A stretch of 64,000 bases of DNA from Rutidosis leptorrhynchoides. Taxonomy: Eukaryota > Streptophyta > Magnoliopsida > Asterales > Asteraceae. The notes below the pieces were generated by a model that did not search any database, was not told where the DNA came from, and was given only the letters and a program-made list of their open reading frames with translations. Below are positions 10,347-23,410 of the stretch, in pieces. Every line of letters starts with the position of its first letter. Position 1 is the first letter of the stretch. Position numbers and translations under genes: made by a program. Where the stretch lies: assembly GCF_046630445.1 (NCBI RefSeq), contig NC_092341.1, positions 290,760,501-290,824,500 of the forward strand. Reading direction: 5' to 3'.

Positions 10347-11018
10347 CATGAGGCAAAATTGTTAGTGGGGTTAACAACACACCTTTACTTCGACTGTCAA
10401 GTTAAAAGAAGAGTAAAGATGAGTAACATTTAGAAAGTAATAATGAGTAACTTTGAAAATTAAGATCTTCGAGTAATTCTATGTTCATTCAAATTTCACT
10501 CAAATAGGGTAGTTGATGATATTTGCCAATTTCAAGCTATTTCGTTTAGGTGAAGCTTAGAATCTCTCTAATAAAAAGTACGTTATGGCGTTAATAGAAT
10601 TAAGAAATCGAAAATATGTGTAAGTAATGCAATTTACTTTCATTACATGTTATATAAAAATTGAGTCATTGAACAATACTTGAGATATCAAACAACAAAC
10701 CCACTAGTTTTGCTTTCAAAAGTGAAAATTCATTGATGCATTCAGTTTATTTCATGTCTTTGTTAAGTTCGTTAGTAAAAATAAAACTAGAATGCTAGCA
10801 ACTCCGTTAACTTCTTTACCAAAAAATCAAACTCAAATGATAGTAACTAATGGTATAACCTGCACTGCATCAAATGGTAATGAAACTACAGGGTCAATGA
10901 CAATCAACACTGCACCAAATGTGCAGGTCCAACATTCAGTCAACGCTATCTCAATGCAACATACAAGACGAAGAAGATACCTTGTTTAATTAGACTGTAT
11001 TTAGGTAACTTATGTAAC
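10347..11018. other. No gene seen
   Basis: AT-rich sequence. The 65-codon frame at 10792-10989 is rich in Thr, Asn and Gln and ends 30 bases before an LTR-like start; it could be debris of an element but has no motif I recognise. Confidence 0.4.
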
Positions 11019-11179
11019 TGTTAGAGCTGTTGGAGTTTGTTAGCATTCTGTTAGTTAGTTGCTGCAAGTGCAGTTAGGGCTTGTAGGTGTATATATATGT
11101 AATAGTGCATACATTGTAGCTTCAAGTTTTCCATTAATGAAATTTGATCCAATTCAGTTTAATCTCATGGTAGCAGAGC
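11019..11179 (+). repeat. Probable short copia-type LTR with primer site
   Basis: A 149-bp segment starts TGTTAGAGCTGTTGG and ends TTTAATCTCA (11167). It is followed at once by TGGTAGCAGAGC (11168-11179), one base different from the usual tRNA-Met complement. It contains gtgtatatatatgtaatag, a likely promoter stretch, as in short plant copia LTRs. No matching second LTR or coding domain follows before 11960, so this is a truncated element. The start could instead be at 11013. Confidence 0.5.
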
Positions 11180-11960
11180 TAATCAACCACGTGATTGGAT
11201 GATCCAAATCAATCTTCGATGAATATTCCGACCACTTTTTCGGCCACTATTACATTCATCCTATAAACACACTTCAATTTACAACCACTTTTTCGCAGAT
11301 CCAACTCATAATCTTCATCATCTTCATCATTATTCATCAATTACACAATCAATACTTCAAAAGAACACAATCTCTGACCTAATTTTTCCTCAAATTTCTA
11401 ATTTCTTTCAAATGACTCTGCAAATCACCTGCACCATACGTCCTGCTTTGTCCTTGTGGAAGAAAAGGAGGAGGGTGACAGACATGATGGCGGTGGAGGG
11501 CGGCTGAAATGCCATCGGCGCTCTCGGATGGAGGCAAGGAGGGAGGGGTGGAGGGCGGGCCGCTGGGAGTGGTCTAACCGCCCCATTTTACCCCTATCCA
11601 AGCTTATTGCCATCTTGTCTATGACAAGTCAATGTGAATTGCCAAATTATAAGCGTTTTGAGAAATATAGAGCTTTTATACATAGTCTATTTCTAGTAAA
11701 TAAATAGTAAAAAAAAACACAAGATTCACAACTTGCAAGAAACCCTTAAATATGATGAATGCAGTTTTTTAATACCAGAAAGCAAGATAACATAAAGATA
11801 GAAAGTTTCTACAATCAACAAATTTAGTAGCCCAAAGGCCAAAACTATCACTGGCTTTCAAAACAAAAGGGTTAAAATCTTACCTACTAACATCAGTTTC
11901 ATACAAGTTAATCATCTCGTCTTCATAAAATCTTGAAATCTAAATCGCTTGCAACTACCG
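11180..11960. other. No gene supported
   Basis: After the LTR-like piece comes CT-rich AT-biased leader-like sequence, then a GC-rich block (11450-11590) with open frames on both strands, low complexity (Gly/Arg on plus) and no homology I can name. 11700-11960 lies 3' of the minus-strand gene at 11961-14181 and may include its 3' untranslated region. Confidence 0.4.
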
Positions 11961-14181
11961 CTAAATCTTCAATACTCCATTCCTAGGCGAATTTAGCTCA
12001 TCAAAATTAGCCTCACCGGCCTCCACCCTGCGGAGAAATTCAACAGCCTTTTCTTTTTCAGCATTCAAGTTTAATTTTAAAGCTTCCAGCTGACTCTCCA
12101 GATCACCAACCTTCAACTGCTCCTCCTCAACCTTTTTCCTCTCAGCTTCTACCACTCTCTCCTTTTCCTCCCGCAGGATAGCAGTAACATCTTGAGCACC
12201 TTTTAGCTCAGCTTCTTTCGCCTTCAACGCTTCTTGAGCCTTGGCCAAAGCACGTTCAGCTTCAGTAGCTCTTTTGCGAGCGTTTGAACCTTCAGCCCTT
12301 TCAGTACGGGCTATTTCAAGAATAGACTCTTGGTGCTTTTGCAATTGCAGGGATGAACGTAGGTGGTTCATAAACAACATAACAGATGCTGCAGTTGACT
12401 GCCTGAGTTATTCAGAAAGGAGAGCGGCGAAGTGGGGATTTAGTTCAGGGATAGTACAACCCTACAAAAGAAGAATGTTATGATTAATATTAACAATTTA
12501 CAAAAATAAATTGCAAACACATACATACAAATTGTTTTATCATTAGTACCTGAAGAAGAGTCAAGAAATCATTACACTTAGTGGCAGGGTTATCGATAAA
12601 CGCCTGCAAAGCGCTCACATGAGCAGGAATTGGAGGCTCTGGAGCATTTGACGATGTGATAGCAGGGATGATGATAGTGGGGGGTGGAGAATGATAGGAG
12701 GAGTCTTCCGGCCTCAACTCCTGAAAATTATTCTCATCAAAAGGAGTAAAGTTCCAATCAGGAGTTTTCAAAATTTCCTCCTCTTGACTTTCAAGGATCT
12801 CCACCGTCCTCTGCTCACCACCTTCAGCAGCCTTTCCTTGGCTATCATCAGACTCTGTTAAACGAACTACCATATCAAATAAGTTAATATTATAAACAGA
12901 TATAACAGTTATGAATAAAGATGCATGAAATATCAAGAAAATGCAATATTGGCATACTTCTTCGACGTTTTTGCTTAGGGCTTCCCTCAGCATCTTTTGA
13001 TCTCTTAGAGCTTTCTACCCTTCTTGGGTATCTTTGTGATTGCAGGAGGGCTGGGGATCGTCTCACCAGTAATGTCAACCGAGCCTGTTGTTTCCTGCTC
13101 GGTTGTGTCCTCCGCCGTCCGTTCAGTATCAGTCTGCTCAGACTCGCTGTCTGAGCTACTACCGCTGCTTTCACCCTCTTTTTCAGCATTGGCAGCAGCA
13201 GCAGCCTTAGCCTCAGCTTCAGTTCTTTCTGCCTCTAGCTCGGCAGGAGTTTTGTCACGAGCAATGATCTCAACATCATCCTCAAGATCGAGGGAAATGA
13301 TGGCAGAACGGACAAGCATCTCGGTTTGTTCTGTAAAAAATTAAACAAAGGCAAATATAGCAATATAAGCAATAATGACATAACATAGACACACATGTAT
13401 ATATTAGGATGATCGTAGCACATCCTACCCTGGTTCCTCTGGCAGAGTACTGGCACAGAAGTACTTGGCCATTCCTGGCTCACTTTACACAGAACAAGAA
13501 TCCCCTCATACTTCTCATATGATCTGGGCGGAAGGCGGAGATCTTTAAGATGATTCATTATTCGCCTCTCTGCGGTGGTTACCTTAACAGCCTTTTCTAC
13601 GCCAGCATCTATAGACTTCCATTTTCGGACAACGGAATACTCTTCCAGAATAACTCCTTCGTCAACAAAGAAAAATGGACTCTTCCAGCCTTTCAAGTTT
13701 GAAACTTTATTTTTCCCAACAAAATATGTATTTCGTTTATTATCAATGGTAAGCCAGCAACGGCTAATTGTTCGAATTCTAAAAATAGAGATAAAAACTT
13801 TAAGGTGTGGCTTTATATTGAAGGCATTGAAGTAATTTCAAAAAGAATGATTTTCTGAAGTCCATGGGGATGGATTTGGCTCAAACAGGCTCTAAAATAT
13901 CTAAGGATGCGTAGAAGAAATCGTGTAAGAGGAACGCGGAGATTACTGTGAGTCAGTTGTAAAGCGTATAAAGCAAGTTTACCAGCAGGGGGTTTGTTGG
14001 GCCTTTGATTGCCAGTAGGAAGTATAGGATTGTATTGGTTTAAATGATGGAAAGCAATCTTCAAACTGTCAAAATGACTCTCCGATAAGGATGACGTTAT
14101 CGTGCTAACCTCTGGAAGATCAGTGGTATCTGAAGTAGAAAGCTCAACGTTTTCTTGGCCAGTACTCGACGCAGAAGCCAT
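11961..14181 (-). pseudogene. Putative gypsy-type transposon protein gene, five exons, broken
   Basis: Minus-strand gene starting at 14181 (MASASSTGQENVELS). The N-terminal domain (RFLLRILRYFRACLSQIHPH, GLQKIILFEI, then KVFISIFRI and NLKGWKSPFFFVDEG) matches what I know as the plant putative gypsy-type transposon domain (PF04195-like). Then follow a Glu/Ala/Ser-rich linker, a basic stretch (SKRSKDAEGSPKQKRRR) and a C-terminal coiled coil (RTERAEGSNARKRATEAERA). Canonical GT/AG introns are visible at 13428-13331, 12957-12855 and 12549-12462, each rejoining the frame. Three lesions: one base missing near 13822, one extra G near 13020, and TAA at 12408-12410 where CAA would fit (SEQLRQS). The family is TE-associated, yet this copy has introns; whether it was ever a host gene is open. 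Confidence 0.75.
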
Positions 14182-14767
14182 GGTAATAAAGTGAAAAAGG
14201 TAAAGTGAATAAGAAATAACAATGAGATGAAATAAAACTAACCTTGAAAGATGGAAAAACCTTAAAAGTTGAGAATAAAGCTTGAAGAAAGTGATGAAGA
14301 TTTGTGCAGAAATGTATGTACTTTTTGCTCTTGAACAAAGGTAAAAAAGTGAAGGTAAAAGGTTATGGCGGTTTACATAGGAATTCATCGATGCATTTTT
14401 CATGGACACGATCGTGACACGTGTATGGACAAGTTCAATAGTTGGGTACATCGAAACGCTTTTTACAGCTGGAGGCGCGTGGAGTGTTTCAACCATGTAA
14501 AAATAATCATCACAATGTCAGTAAAATTCGTCTGTCATCATTATCAATAATGTTTTCCCCGATGCAAATGGCAAATGTGAAGACTTGTTCGGCATGCGTT
14601 AGCAGAAGTTTAACAACTTAACCCTTTTTCAAATGCTTAAGTCATTAAACTGGGGGGACTTAATGGTGTAACATATCGTATACACGCATAAAGACACAAT
14701 ATTTGCATGAAAATAACATCAGGAACACTGGGAACAACAGTTTTGTGAAACTGTCCGTCCAGCATTC
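14182..14767. other. 5' flank of the broken gene; unexplained purine tract
   Basis: Probably the promoter side of the minus-strand gene. On the plus strand aaactggggggacttaatgg at about 14646-14665 followed by TGTAACATATCG resembles a polypurine tract plus LTR start, but no second LTR or coding domain in plus orientation was found. Confidence 0.35.
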
Positions 14768-17700
14768 TGTGACGCCCCGTACTAAATCAACATGTACGGA
14801 CCATCAACAACAGGATCATTACAAGGTCAAACACTATATGCATTTTCAAAACAAGTTTGCATTCATGATAAAAGGTGACGTCATAACTAACGTCGAATGT
14901 TTTACATCAAAAGTATGCTTCTATGAATAGAAGCAAAGATAATAGTGCGTGACCCTTAGGTCGTTACAAATCATTATTTCAAAAGTATTAAAGTTTGAAT
15001 GCAAGATAAAGTGTTTCATGCGGTGACATCTCTAGTAAAGCACAGCGGAAGTCTACGAGGCATGACTAGTACAACATCGGAAGCAACCTTAAGCACCTGA
15101 GAAAAACATGCTTAAAAACGTCAACACAAAGGTTGGTGAGCTATAGTTTAAGTATAACAGTAATGTAAGGTAGGCCATGAGATTTCAGTGCTACAAAGAG
15201 CGTTTCAAAACAGTATGATAAAGTATATGTTTAACCGTGGGCACTTGGTAACTAACTTAACGTTTATAACCCCCTGAAAGTACACTTGGTGAGTGCGTAT
15301 TTTTACGAAGTATTAAACACCCGTTAAATGCTAGCGCTACTAACCCGAGTGGGGATGTCAAACCCTATGGATCCATATCTAAGATTCGCGTTCACCAGTT
15401 CAAAGACCAATGACTAAACGTTACCGAGCTAAGGGGAAAGTTTATGCCGTTGTATAACCCACACATATATATAGTTTAAGTACTCGTGCCTAGTATGTAA
15501 AACGTAAAATGCGCATGTATTCTCAGTTCCCAAAATAGTTAAAGTAAAAAGGGGATGCTATATCTCACAGTGGTAAAGTAGTAGTAAAGTTGGTTCGGAA
15601 AGTAAGCAAGTATGTAGGTCCGGAAAGTCCTCAACCTAAGTCAAATAATACTAAGTCAGTAAATCGTTCCAATAGGTTTAAATGTATGTAAATTAGGTCT
15701 TAAGTATTATCATCATTCATCATTAAGTCAAAAGGGTAAAGTAAGTTTTCAATCAAGTAAAGAGTTTAAAACAAAGGCTGACTTCGATCAGTCACCACGG
15801 CCTCTATACCTACTGAAATAAGGTGAGACCAGTGGAAATGGCTCCGTATATGAGTCCTTTAGTTGTGGTAAAAATTCCAGAAGCAAACTCGTCTTTTTTT
15901 GACCGTGGCGACGGTTTAAGTGCGAGTAGGTCAGAATTTTCAGCACAACGTTAAAAGGACATAGTGACGTTCGGAGGGCCATAGATCCTAAACCGTAACT
16001 CGGATTAAGACGAGTCTTGAACGAAAAATTATCTACTCGAACAGAGCTAACTGAAAATCAACTTTAAAGTAGCCCAGGTATTCTGATCAGTTCCAGAAAA
16101 CAGTAAACAGTGTGTTCCGGTGGGTTCTTGGTGCTTGACGTTCATCACGGTTCTCATCCTTGATGCATATAGCTTCAAGTGTACAGCTCGTTGATGTGTT
16201 TACATCATCTTTACCAAGTTTTGACCATCATAACACAAGTGTAAGTCTAAGATAAGTAGCACAACTCAATTAAGTGTTGCAAGTAGTTTGATGAACCAAA
16301 GTTACATCAAGATCTTAGATCCGACACATACATGAACTCTAAAAGTAATATTAAGCTACAAACTTGAAAGTAAACTAAATAATCAAGATCTTAAGTTGTA
16401 GAACATAGTTTTTAGTTAGATCTTGAAGATCCAAGACCCAAAAGTCTATATCTAAAGTTACTAAGTTAAATCCTAAGTTATAACACTTGAATCTTTACTT
16501 TCATGAAACCATAAGTTATGAAACTTAGATTTTCATCTTGTAAAGTGTATGTAAGCTCATAAGCTCTTGATTATGACAAAATAAGTAGACCATAAGCTAT
16601 AGAAACTTAGATCTTTCATAAGTATGTAAAGTTATAACTAGAAAGTTATACTTCCATGTTCTTGAAATTATAAAGTTAACTTTAGTTCAAGAAAGTATGA
16701 GATCAAGATTAACTTGTAATACTTGACCATTTAACCAACAAACACGAATTGATACATGTACAAAATGAAGAAATAAATTATATCTACAAGTACTAAGTTT
16801 ATGGTTGTTCATACTTGGAAAGATTCAAGCCAAGGCTTGATCCTTAAGAAAGTAAACTTTAAGTTTACAAACATGAACACAAGTAATGATTTACAACTCA
16901 TAAACTTTCAATCTTTTAAAGCATTAAGTGTAGAACATAAACTAGAAAGTTTATGTTCTTGTATGTTCTTGTATGAACAAGATAAAATGAAGAACAAACT
17001 AGAGAGTTTGATTCTTAATAACTAGTAAGTAACAACTACAATAACAAGTAAGTAAACCACAAACAAGAACAAGTAACAAACAAGCAAAAGAATGATGATG
17101 ATGATGAGTGCTTTATGTTTCGGTTTTAAGACAAGGAAAAGAGAAGAAAAGTCTTGAAAGAAACTCACAATTTGAGAGAGAACTTTGAGAGAAAAATGTG
17201 AAGTATTTTGTATGTGTGAGAAAATGAAAGGAAACTAGCAACTAAGTAATACAAAAAATTGAAACAAAGCCTCCCTTTACTCCTTGTATGGCCAACGGTC
17301 AAGGGATGAAAGGGGGAAGGGAAAAGCCCACTAGATCCTTTCATGTAACAAGCTCAAAATGGTAATAAAGTGTGTTTGCATGGGAACAAGGTGTAATTGT
17401 GTAAGTAACTAGATTCCATGAACTAGTTAATCCTTAATCTAGTTAAGTCTAAGTATGATACTTGCATATTAAGATGGGCTAAATAATCCTTTAAGATAAG
17501 TAGGGTGGGCTTCTAAGTCCATTAACATTAATAAAAGCCCAAGTCCAAGTAATTAACAAATAAATCCAACAAAGCCCAAGTAATTAACTAGTAACCTTAG
17601 TTAATTAAAAATAATTAATAAAACTTAATCATGAATGTAAATAATATCCGAAATATTATTCGTGAAAAGTTCGTGTGTCACAAAGACGTGTCGGGCATTT

Positions 17701-17806
17701 AAAAGTCATGTATGGTAACAAGTAAATGTAATAAAATACATTCATTAAATCACAAGTATTAATAATAAGAATTATTAATAAAAGATGGAAAAACCAGGGT
17801 CGTTAC
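14768..17806 (-). repeat. 3' LTR of element A (3.04 kb)
   Basis: In element sense it starts TGTAACGACCCTGG and ends GGGGCGTCACA; on the plus strand tgtgacgcccc at 14768 and gggtcgttaca ending 17806. It sits directly after A's pol end and a purine-rich tract. At 3 kb it is long, which is usual for this clade. Open frames inside it (for example 15788-15982, 16801-17025) show no coding signal. Its partner is not in the window. Confidence 0.85.
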
Positions 17807-17843
17807 ATTACCCACATGTTAAAGAAAATTTCGTCCCGAAATT
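17807..17843 (-). promoter_or_regulatory. Polypurine-like tract and 3' leader of element A
   Basis: In element sense the pol stop is followed by TTTCGGGACGAAATTTTC, then AACATGTGGGTAA directly before the LTR start TGTAACG. The corresponding tract in C and F reads TTAACGGGTAGGTA, so A's version has diverged. Confidence 0.6.
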
Positions 17844-19652
17844 TTAAGCTGAGGTAGATGGAGGAGTCGGGAAAAGGTGAGGATACTTCTGCATCATTTG
17901 ATCCTCTCGTTCCCAGGTAAACTCAGGTCCTCATTTGACATTCCATCGCACTCGGACGATCGGAATGTTGTTGCGTTTCAAAGTTTTGACCCCACGGTCC
18001 ATAATTTCAACAGGCTCTTCCACGAAGTGGAGTTTGTCATCAATCGTAAGTTCCTCCAAAGGTATGACTTGTTCCAGTTCAGCAAGACACTTCTTAAAAT
18101 TCGATACATGAAAGGTAGGATGAACGGAGCTCAATTGAGTTGGAAGATCCAGACGGTAAGCAACGGGTCCAACACGCTCCAAGATTTCAAAAGGACCAAT
18201 GTATCGCGGGTTTAACTTTCCGCGCTTTCCAAAACGAATCACACCTTTCCAAGGTGCAACCTTCAACATTACACGGTCGCCCACGTTGAATTCAAAGTCT
18301 TTACGTTTAAGATCGGCATAACTCTTCTGACGATCAGGGGCCGTCTTAAGTCTATCTTGAATCTGGGCAATCTTCTCTATTGTTTCATGGACTACCTCGG
18401 GTCCGGTGATTTGCTTTTTGCCTACCTCGGCCCAACAAATAGGAGATCGGCACTTGCGGCCATACAACGCTTCAAAAGGTGCGGCATTAATACTCGAGTG
18501 ATAACTGTTGTTGTAAGAAAATTCGGCGAGTGGCAAATGCCTTTCTCAGGCCTTTCTGAAATCAATAACATATGCACGCAACATGTCTTCCAAGGTCTGA
18601 ATCGTTCGTTCACTTTGCCCGTCGGTCTGTGGGTGATAAGCAGTACTCATGTCGAGGCGAGTTCTCATGGCTTCTTGCAAAGAACGCCAAAATCTAGAAG
18701 CAAAACGGGGATCGCGATCTGAGATGATCGACAAAGGTACACCATGCCGAGATACAACCTCTTTGATGTATAGTTGAGTAAGTCTCTCCATCGTATCCGT
18801 TTCCTTCATCGCTAAGAAGTGTGCAGATTTGGTAAGACGGTCAACGATAACCCAAATGGTATCGTATCCGTTCACTGTTTTTGGTAGTTTAGTAATGAAG
18901 TCCATCGTTATCCTTTCCCACTTCCATTGCGGGATTTTCGGTTGCTGAAGTAATCCAGAGGGCCTCTGATGCTCGGCCTTAACTTTCGAGCAAAAACACT
19001 TACCAACGTAAGTTGCAACGTCCTTCTTAAGATTAGGCCACCAGTACTGTTCCTTAAGATCGTGGTACATTTTTCCCGCTCCAGGATGAATCGAATATCT
19101 CGACTTGTGGGCTTCATCTAGTATAAGGTTCCGTAGATATCCATAAAGAGGTACCCAAATTCTTCCGGCATAGCATCGGAGTCCAGTCTCCTTAACCCCG
19201 AATCGAGAGACGAGAATGTTCAAATGTTCATGAGATATATTCTCCTCCTTGAGAGCCTCATCTTGGGCTACTCTGATCTGGCTGTTGAGATTCGAATGAA
19301 TGGTGATTTTCAGAGCTCGGACACGAAGAGGTGCCATCCTCTCCTTTCGGCTCAAGGCATCCGCTACAACATTTGCCTTACCAGGATGATAACGAAGTTC
19401 ACAATCATAGTCGTTCAGTGTCTCGATCCATCGACGCTGTCTCATATTCAGTTGCTTCTGATCGAAGATGTGCTGGAGTCTTTTGTGGTCGGTGAAGATA
19501 GTACTCTTAGTTCCATACAAATAGTGTCTCCATAATTTGAGCGCAAAGACAACGGCTCCAAGTTCGAGATCGTAAGTAGTGTAATTTTGCTCGTGAATCT
19601 TCAGTTGGCGAGAGGCGTAAGCGACAACCTTTGTGCGTTGCATCAGTACACA
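17844..19652 (-). pseudogene. Element A pol, 3' part: RNase H to integrase and chromodomain-like tail
   Basis: Begins at the B insertion with [20 protein letters not shown] (RNase H), then the integrase zinc region ([20 protein letters not shown], later [12 protein letters not shown]), then the catalytic core ([35 protein letters not shown]). In the zinc finger KCFCSK stands where element C has ECLTCSK, so the first of the paired cysteines remains but spacing is altered by a lost residue. The frame is cut by TGA at 18546-18548 (TGG to TGA, tryptophan before ERHLPLAEF) and TGA at 17931-17933 (CGA to TGA before [10 protein letters not shown]). The tail [20 protein letters not shown] is the chromodomain-like end. 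Stop at 17844. Confidence 0.92.
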
Positions 19653-19734
19653 TGTAACATCCCGTTTTCCCGTACGTATCGAAAGGTACATACTTAATCA
19701 TTTGTACGTATGTAACTCATTGTTTATGCGTAAT

Positions 19735-19787
<53 letters not shown>

Positions 19788-20125
19788 TTGTTAATGTGTG
19801 CGTAAATAAGTCTTAAAGGAGTTTCGGTTAGTGTTAAGTCTTGTGAGACTTAGATATGAGAGTTAGACGCGTATTGGAAGCTTGAATGAATTTAATGTTG
19901 TGTAAAACGATTTTTGTGTTTAAGATGGTCGAGCTGACCAGATCGTGCCTTAGGCCGCGTCGCGACAAATGGGTCCGCGCTGCGGCAAGGCAAGCAAACC
20001 AGGAACAGAAGTTGAGTTAAGAAGGGTTAACTTTTATGTTATATGTCGCGCCGCGACGAACTGGCCGCGCCGCGGCAATTCTGCTGGACAGATTCTGAAC
20101 TTAGCTCAATTTAAGGGATTTTAAG
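19653..20125 (+). repeat. Element B 5' LTR, piece 1
   Basis: Matches 57750-58255 of the 3' LTR, starting TGTAACATCCCG. It ends at the C insertion, its last five bases ttaag being the duplicated target. Includes a TA run (about 19739-19783). I count about 12 substitutions against the 3' copy in this piece, many of them C/T or G/A. Confidence 0.93.
19951..20093. repeat. CG-rich near-palindromic motif cluster in element B LTR
   Basis: Four blocks built on CGCGCCGCG (for example gtcgcgccgcgacgaactgg, ggccgcgccgcggcaattct) lie within about 140 bases in otherwise AT-rich LTR. The 3' LTR has the same set at 58080-58205, in places with the intact CG where the 5' copy has TG. Function unknown; it could be a CpG regulatory cluster. 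Confidence 0.8.
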
Positions 20126-23100
20126 TGAAATGTCCCGTTCTTATTGATTAAAAACGTTCCATATTAATTGATTTCGTTGCGAGGTTTTGACCTCTATATG
20201 AGACGTTTTTCAAAGACTGCATTCATTTTTAAAACAAACCATAACCTTTATTTCATAAATAAAGGTTTAAAAAGCTTTACGTAGATTATCAAATAATGAT
20301 AATCTAAAATATCCTGTTTACACACGACCATTACATAATGGTTTACAATACAAATATGTTACATCGAAATCAGTTTCTTGAATGCAGTTTTTACACAATA
20401 TCATACAAACATGGACTCCAAATCTTGTCCTTATTTTAGTATGCAACAGCGGAAGCTCTTAATATTCACCTGAGAATAAACATGCTTTAAACGTCAACAA
20501 AAATGTTGGTGAGTTATAGGTTTAACCTATATATATCAAATCGTAACAATAGACCACAAGATTTCATATTTCAATACACATCCCATACATAGAGATAAAA
20601 ATCATTCATATGGTGAACACCTGGTAACCGACATTAACAAGATGCATATATAAGAATATCCCCATCATTTCGGGACACCCTTCGGATATGATATAAATTT
20701 CGAAGTACTAAAGCATTCGGTACTTTGGATGGGGTTTGTTAGGCCCAATAGATCTATCTTTAGGATTCGCGTCAATTAGGGTGTCTGTTCCCTAATTCTT
20801 AGATTACCAGACTTAATAAAAAGGGGCATATTCGATTTCGATAATTCAACCATAGAATGTAGTTTCACGTACTTGTGTCTATTTTGTAAATCATTTATAA
20901 AACCTGCATGTATTCTCATCCCAAAAATATTAGATTTTAAAAGTGGGACTATAACTCACTTTCACAGATTTTTACTTCGTCGAGAAGTAAGAATTGGCCA
21001 CTGTTGATTCACGAACCTATAACAATATATACATATATATTAAAGTATGTTCAAAATATATTTACAACACTTTTAATATATTTTGATGTTTTAAGTTTAT
21101 TAAGTCAGCTGTCCTCGTTAGTAACCTACAACTAGTTGTCCACAGTTAGATGTACAGAAATAAATCGATAAATATTATCTTGAATCAATCCACGACCCAG
21201 TGTATACGTATCTCAGTATTGATCACAACTCAAACTATATATATTTTGGAATCAACCTCAACCCTGTATAGCTAACTCCAACATTCACATATAGAGTGTC
21301 TATGGTTGTTCCGAAATATATATAGATGTGTCGACATGATAGGTCGAAACATTGTATACGTGTCTATGGTATCTCAAGATTACATAATATACAATACAAG
21401 TTGATTAAGTTATGGTTGGAATAGATTTGTTACCAATTTTCACGTAGCTAAAATGAGAAAAATTATCCAATCTTGTTTTACCCATAACTTCTTCATTTTA
21501 AATCCGTTTTGAGTGAATCAAATTGCTATGGTTTCATATTGAACTCTATTTTATGAATCTAAACAGAAAAAGTATAGGTTTATAGTCGGAAAAATAAGTT
21601 ACAAGTCGTTTTTGTAAAGGTAGTCATTTCAGTCGAAAGAACGACGTCTAGATGACCATTTTAGAAAACATACTTCCACTTTGAGTTTACCCATAATTTT
21701 TGGATATATTTTCACGTTCATAATAAAAATCATTTTCTCAGAATAACAACTTTTAAATCAAAGTTTATCATAGTTTTTAATTAACTAACCCAAAACAGCC
21801 CGCGGTGTTACTACGACGGCGTAAATCCGGTTTTACGGTGTTTTTCGTGTTTTCAGGTTTTAAATCATTAAGTTAGCATATCATATAGATATAGAACATG
21901 TGTGTAGTTAATTTTAAAAGTCAAGTTAGAAGGATTAACTTTTGTTTGCGAACAAGTTTAGAATTAACTAAACTATGTTCTAGTGATTACGAGTTTAAAA
22001 CTTCGAATAAGATCGTTTTATATATATGAATCGAATGATGTTATAAACATCATTACTACCTCAAGTTTAGTAGGTAAACCTACTAGAAGTGACAAGAAAT
22101 GATCTAGCTTCAAAGGATCTTGGATGGCTTGAAAGTTCGTGAAGTAGGATCATGACACAAAAACAAGTTCAAGTAAGATTTTTACTCGAATTAAGATAGT
22201 TTATAGTTATAGAAATTGAATCAAAGTTTAAATATAAATATTACCTTGAATAAGAAAGATAACCTACTGTATATAACAAAGGTTTCTTGATCTTAGATGA
22301 TTACTTACAATGGATTAGAAAGCTTGGAAGTAAATTAGTAAACTTGAAGGGATTTTTGAAGTGTTCTTGAAGTGTTCTTCCTATGATGATTATAGCTTGA
22401 TTCTTGAAGTGATTTTTGATGAAGATGATGATTAACTACTGGAAAAATATGTTCATAATAGTGTGTGTGTGTTGAGAGAGAATTAGAAAGAGAATTAGAA
22501 GTGAAATGGAGTGAATGATGAGTGGTAATTGGTGAGTGGTGAGTGGGGTTAAAAGGAGTTCTAGTTAGTTGACTAGCTCATGGTAGAAGTTAAAATTGAT
22601 TAGTCATACATGACATAATCAAGAGTGGAATCCCATGCTAGTTCCTATTGGTATACACCCATAGTAAGTACGTTTTGAAGCTGTGTATAATACGGGTAAG
22701 AATACGACTAGAATTCTTGATGAAAGAAAAGAATGGGAAAGTAACTGTAACCATTTTCGTTAAGTATGAGTGTTTTGATATATGTCTTGAAGTCTTCCAC
22801 AAGTATTTTAATACATCTAAATACACTACATGTATATACATTTTAACTGAGTCGTTAAGTCATCGTTAGTCGTTACATGTAAGTGTTGTTTTGAAACCTT
22901 TAAGTTAACGATCTCAATTAATGTTGTTAACCCATTGTTTATTATATCTAATGAGATGTAAAATTATTATATTATCATGATATTATGATATATTAATATA
23001 TCTTAATATGATATATATACATTTAAATGTCGTTACAACGATAATCGTTACATATATGTCTCGTTTCGAAATCCTTAAGTTAGTAGTCTTGTTTATATGT

Positions 23101-23375
23101 ATATAACTCATTGTTAATATATTTATGGAGATACTTACTTATCATAATCTCATGTTAACCATATGTATATCCATATATATATCGTCATGTCATTTTTACA
23201 AGTTTTAACGTTCGTGAATCGCCGGTCAACTTGGGTGGTCAATTGTCTATATGAAACATATTTCAATTAATCAAGTCTTAACAAGTTTGATTGCTTAACA
23301 TGTTGGAAACATTTAATCATGTAAATATCAATCTCAATTAATATATATAAACATGGAAAAGTTCGGGTCACTACA
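20126..23375 (-). repeat. Element C 3' LTR (3250 bp)
   Basis: Plus strand starts TGAAATGTCCCG and ends GGGTCACTACA; element sense TGTAGTGACCC to GGGACATTTCA. It has a doubled gaagtgttctt (11 bp) near 22360 that the 5' LTR has once. Open frames on both strands (22638-22869) also occur in the other LTR and are not taken as genes. Confidence 0.95.
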
Positions 23376-23410
23376 GTACCTACCCGTTAAATAAATTTCG
23401 TCCCGAAATT
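23376..23410 (-). promoter_or_regulatory. Polypurine-like tract of element C
   Basis: In element sense the pol stop is followed by TTTCGGGACGAAATTTAT, then TTAACGGGTAGGTAC directly before the LTR start TGTAGTG. The last part is the likely plus-strand primer and recurs inside the element at 28129-28145. Confidence 0.7.

Noticed and set aside
11456-11707. Gly/Arg-rich frame in a GC-rich block
   Set aside because: Open on both strands and low complexity, with no homology recognised.
13024-13344. Ser/Val-rich plus-strand frame
   Set aside because: Antisense shadow of the Glu/Ser-rich exon of the minus-strand gene at 11961-14181.
14646-14680. Polypurine tract plus LTR start on the plus strand
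   Set aside because: No matching LTR copy, primer site or plus-strand coding domain nearby.
22638-22869. Open frames on both strands, repeated at 32478-32709
   Set aside because: They recur because they lie in the two LTRs of C; no domain, and overlapping frames on both strands point to chance.
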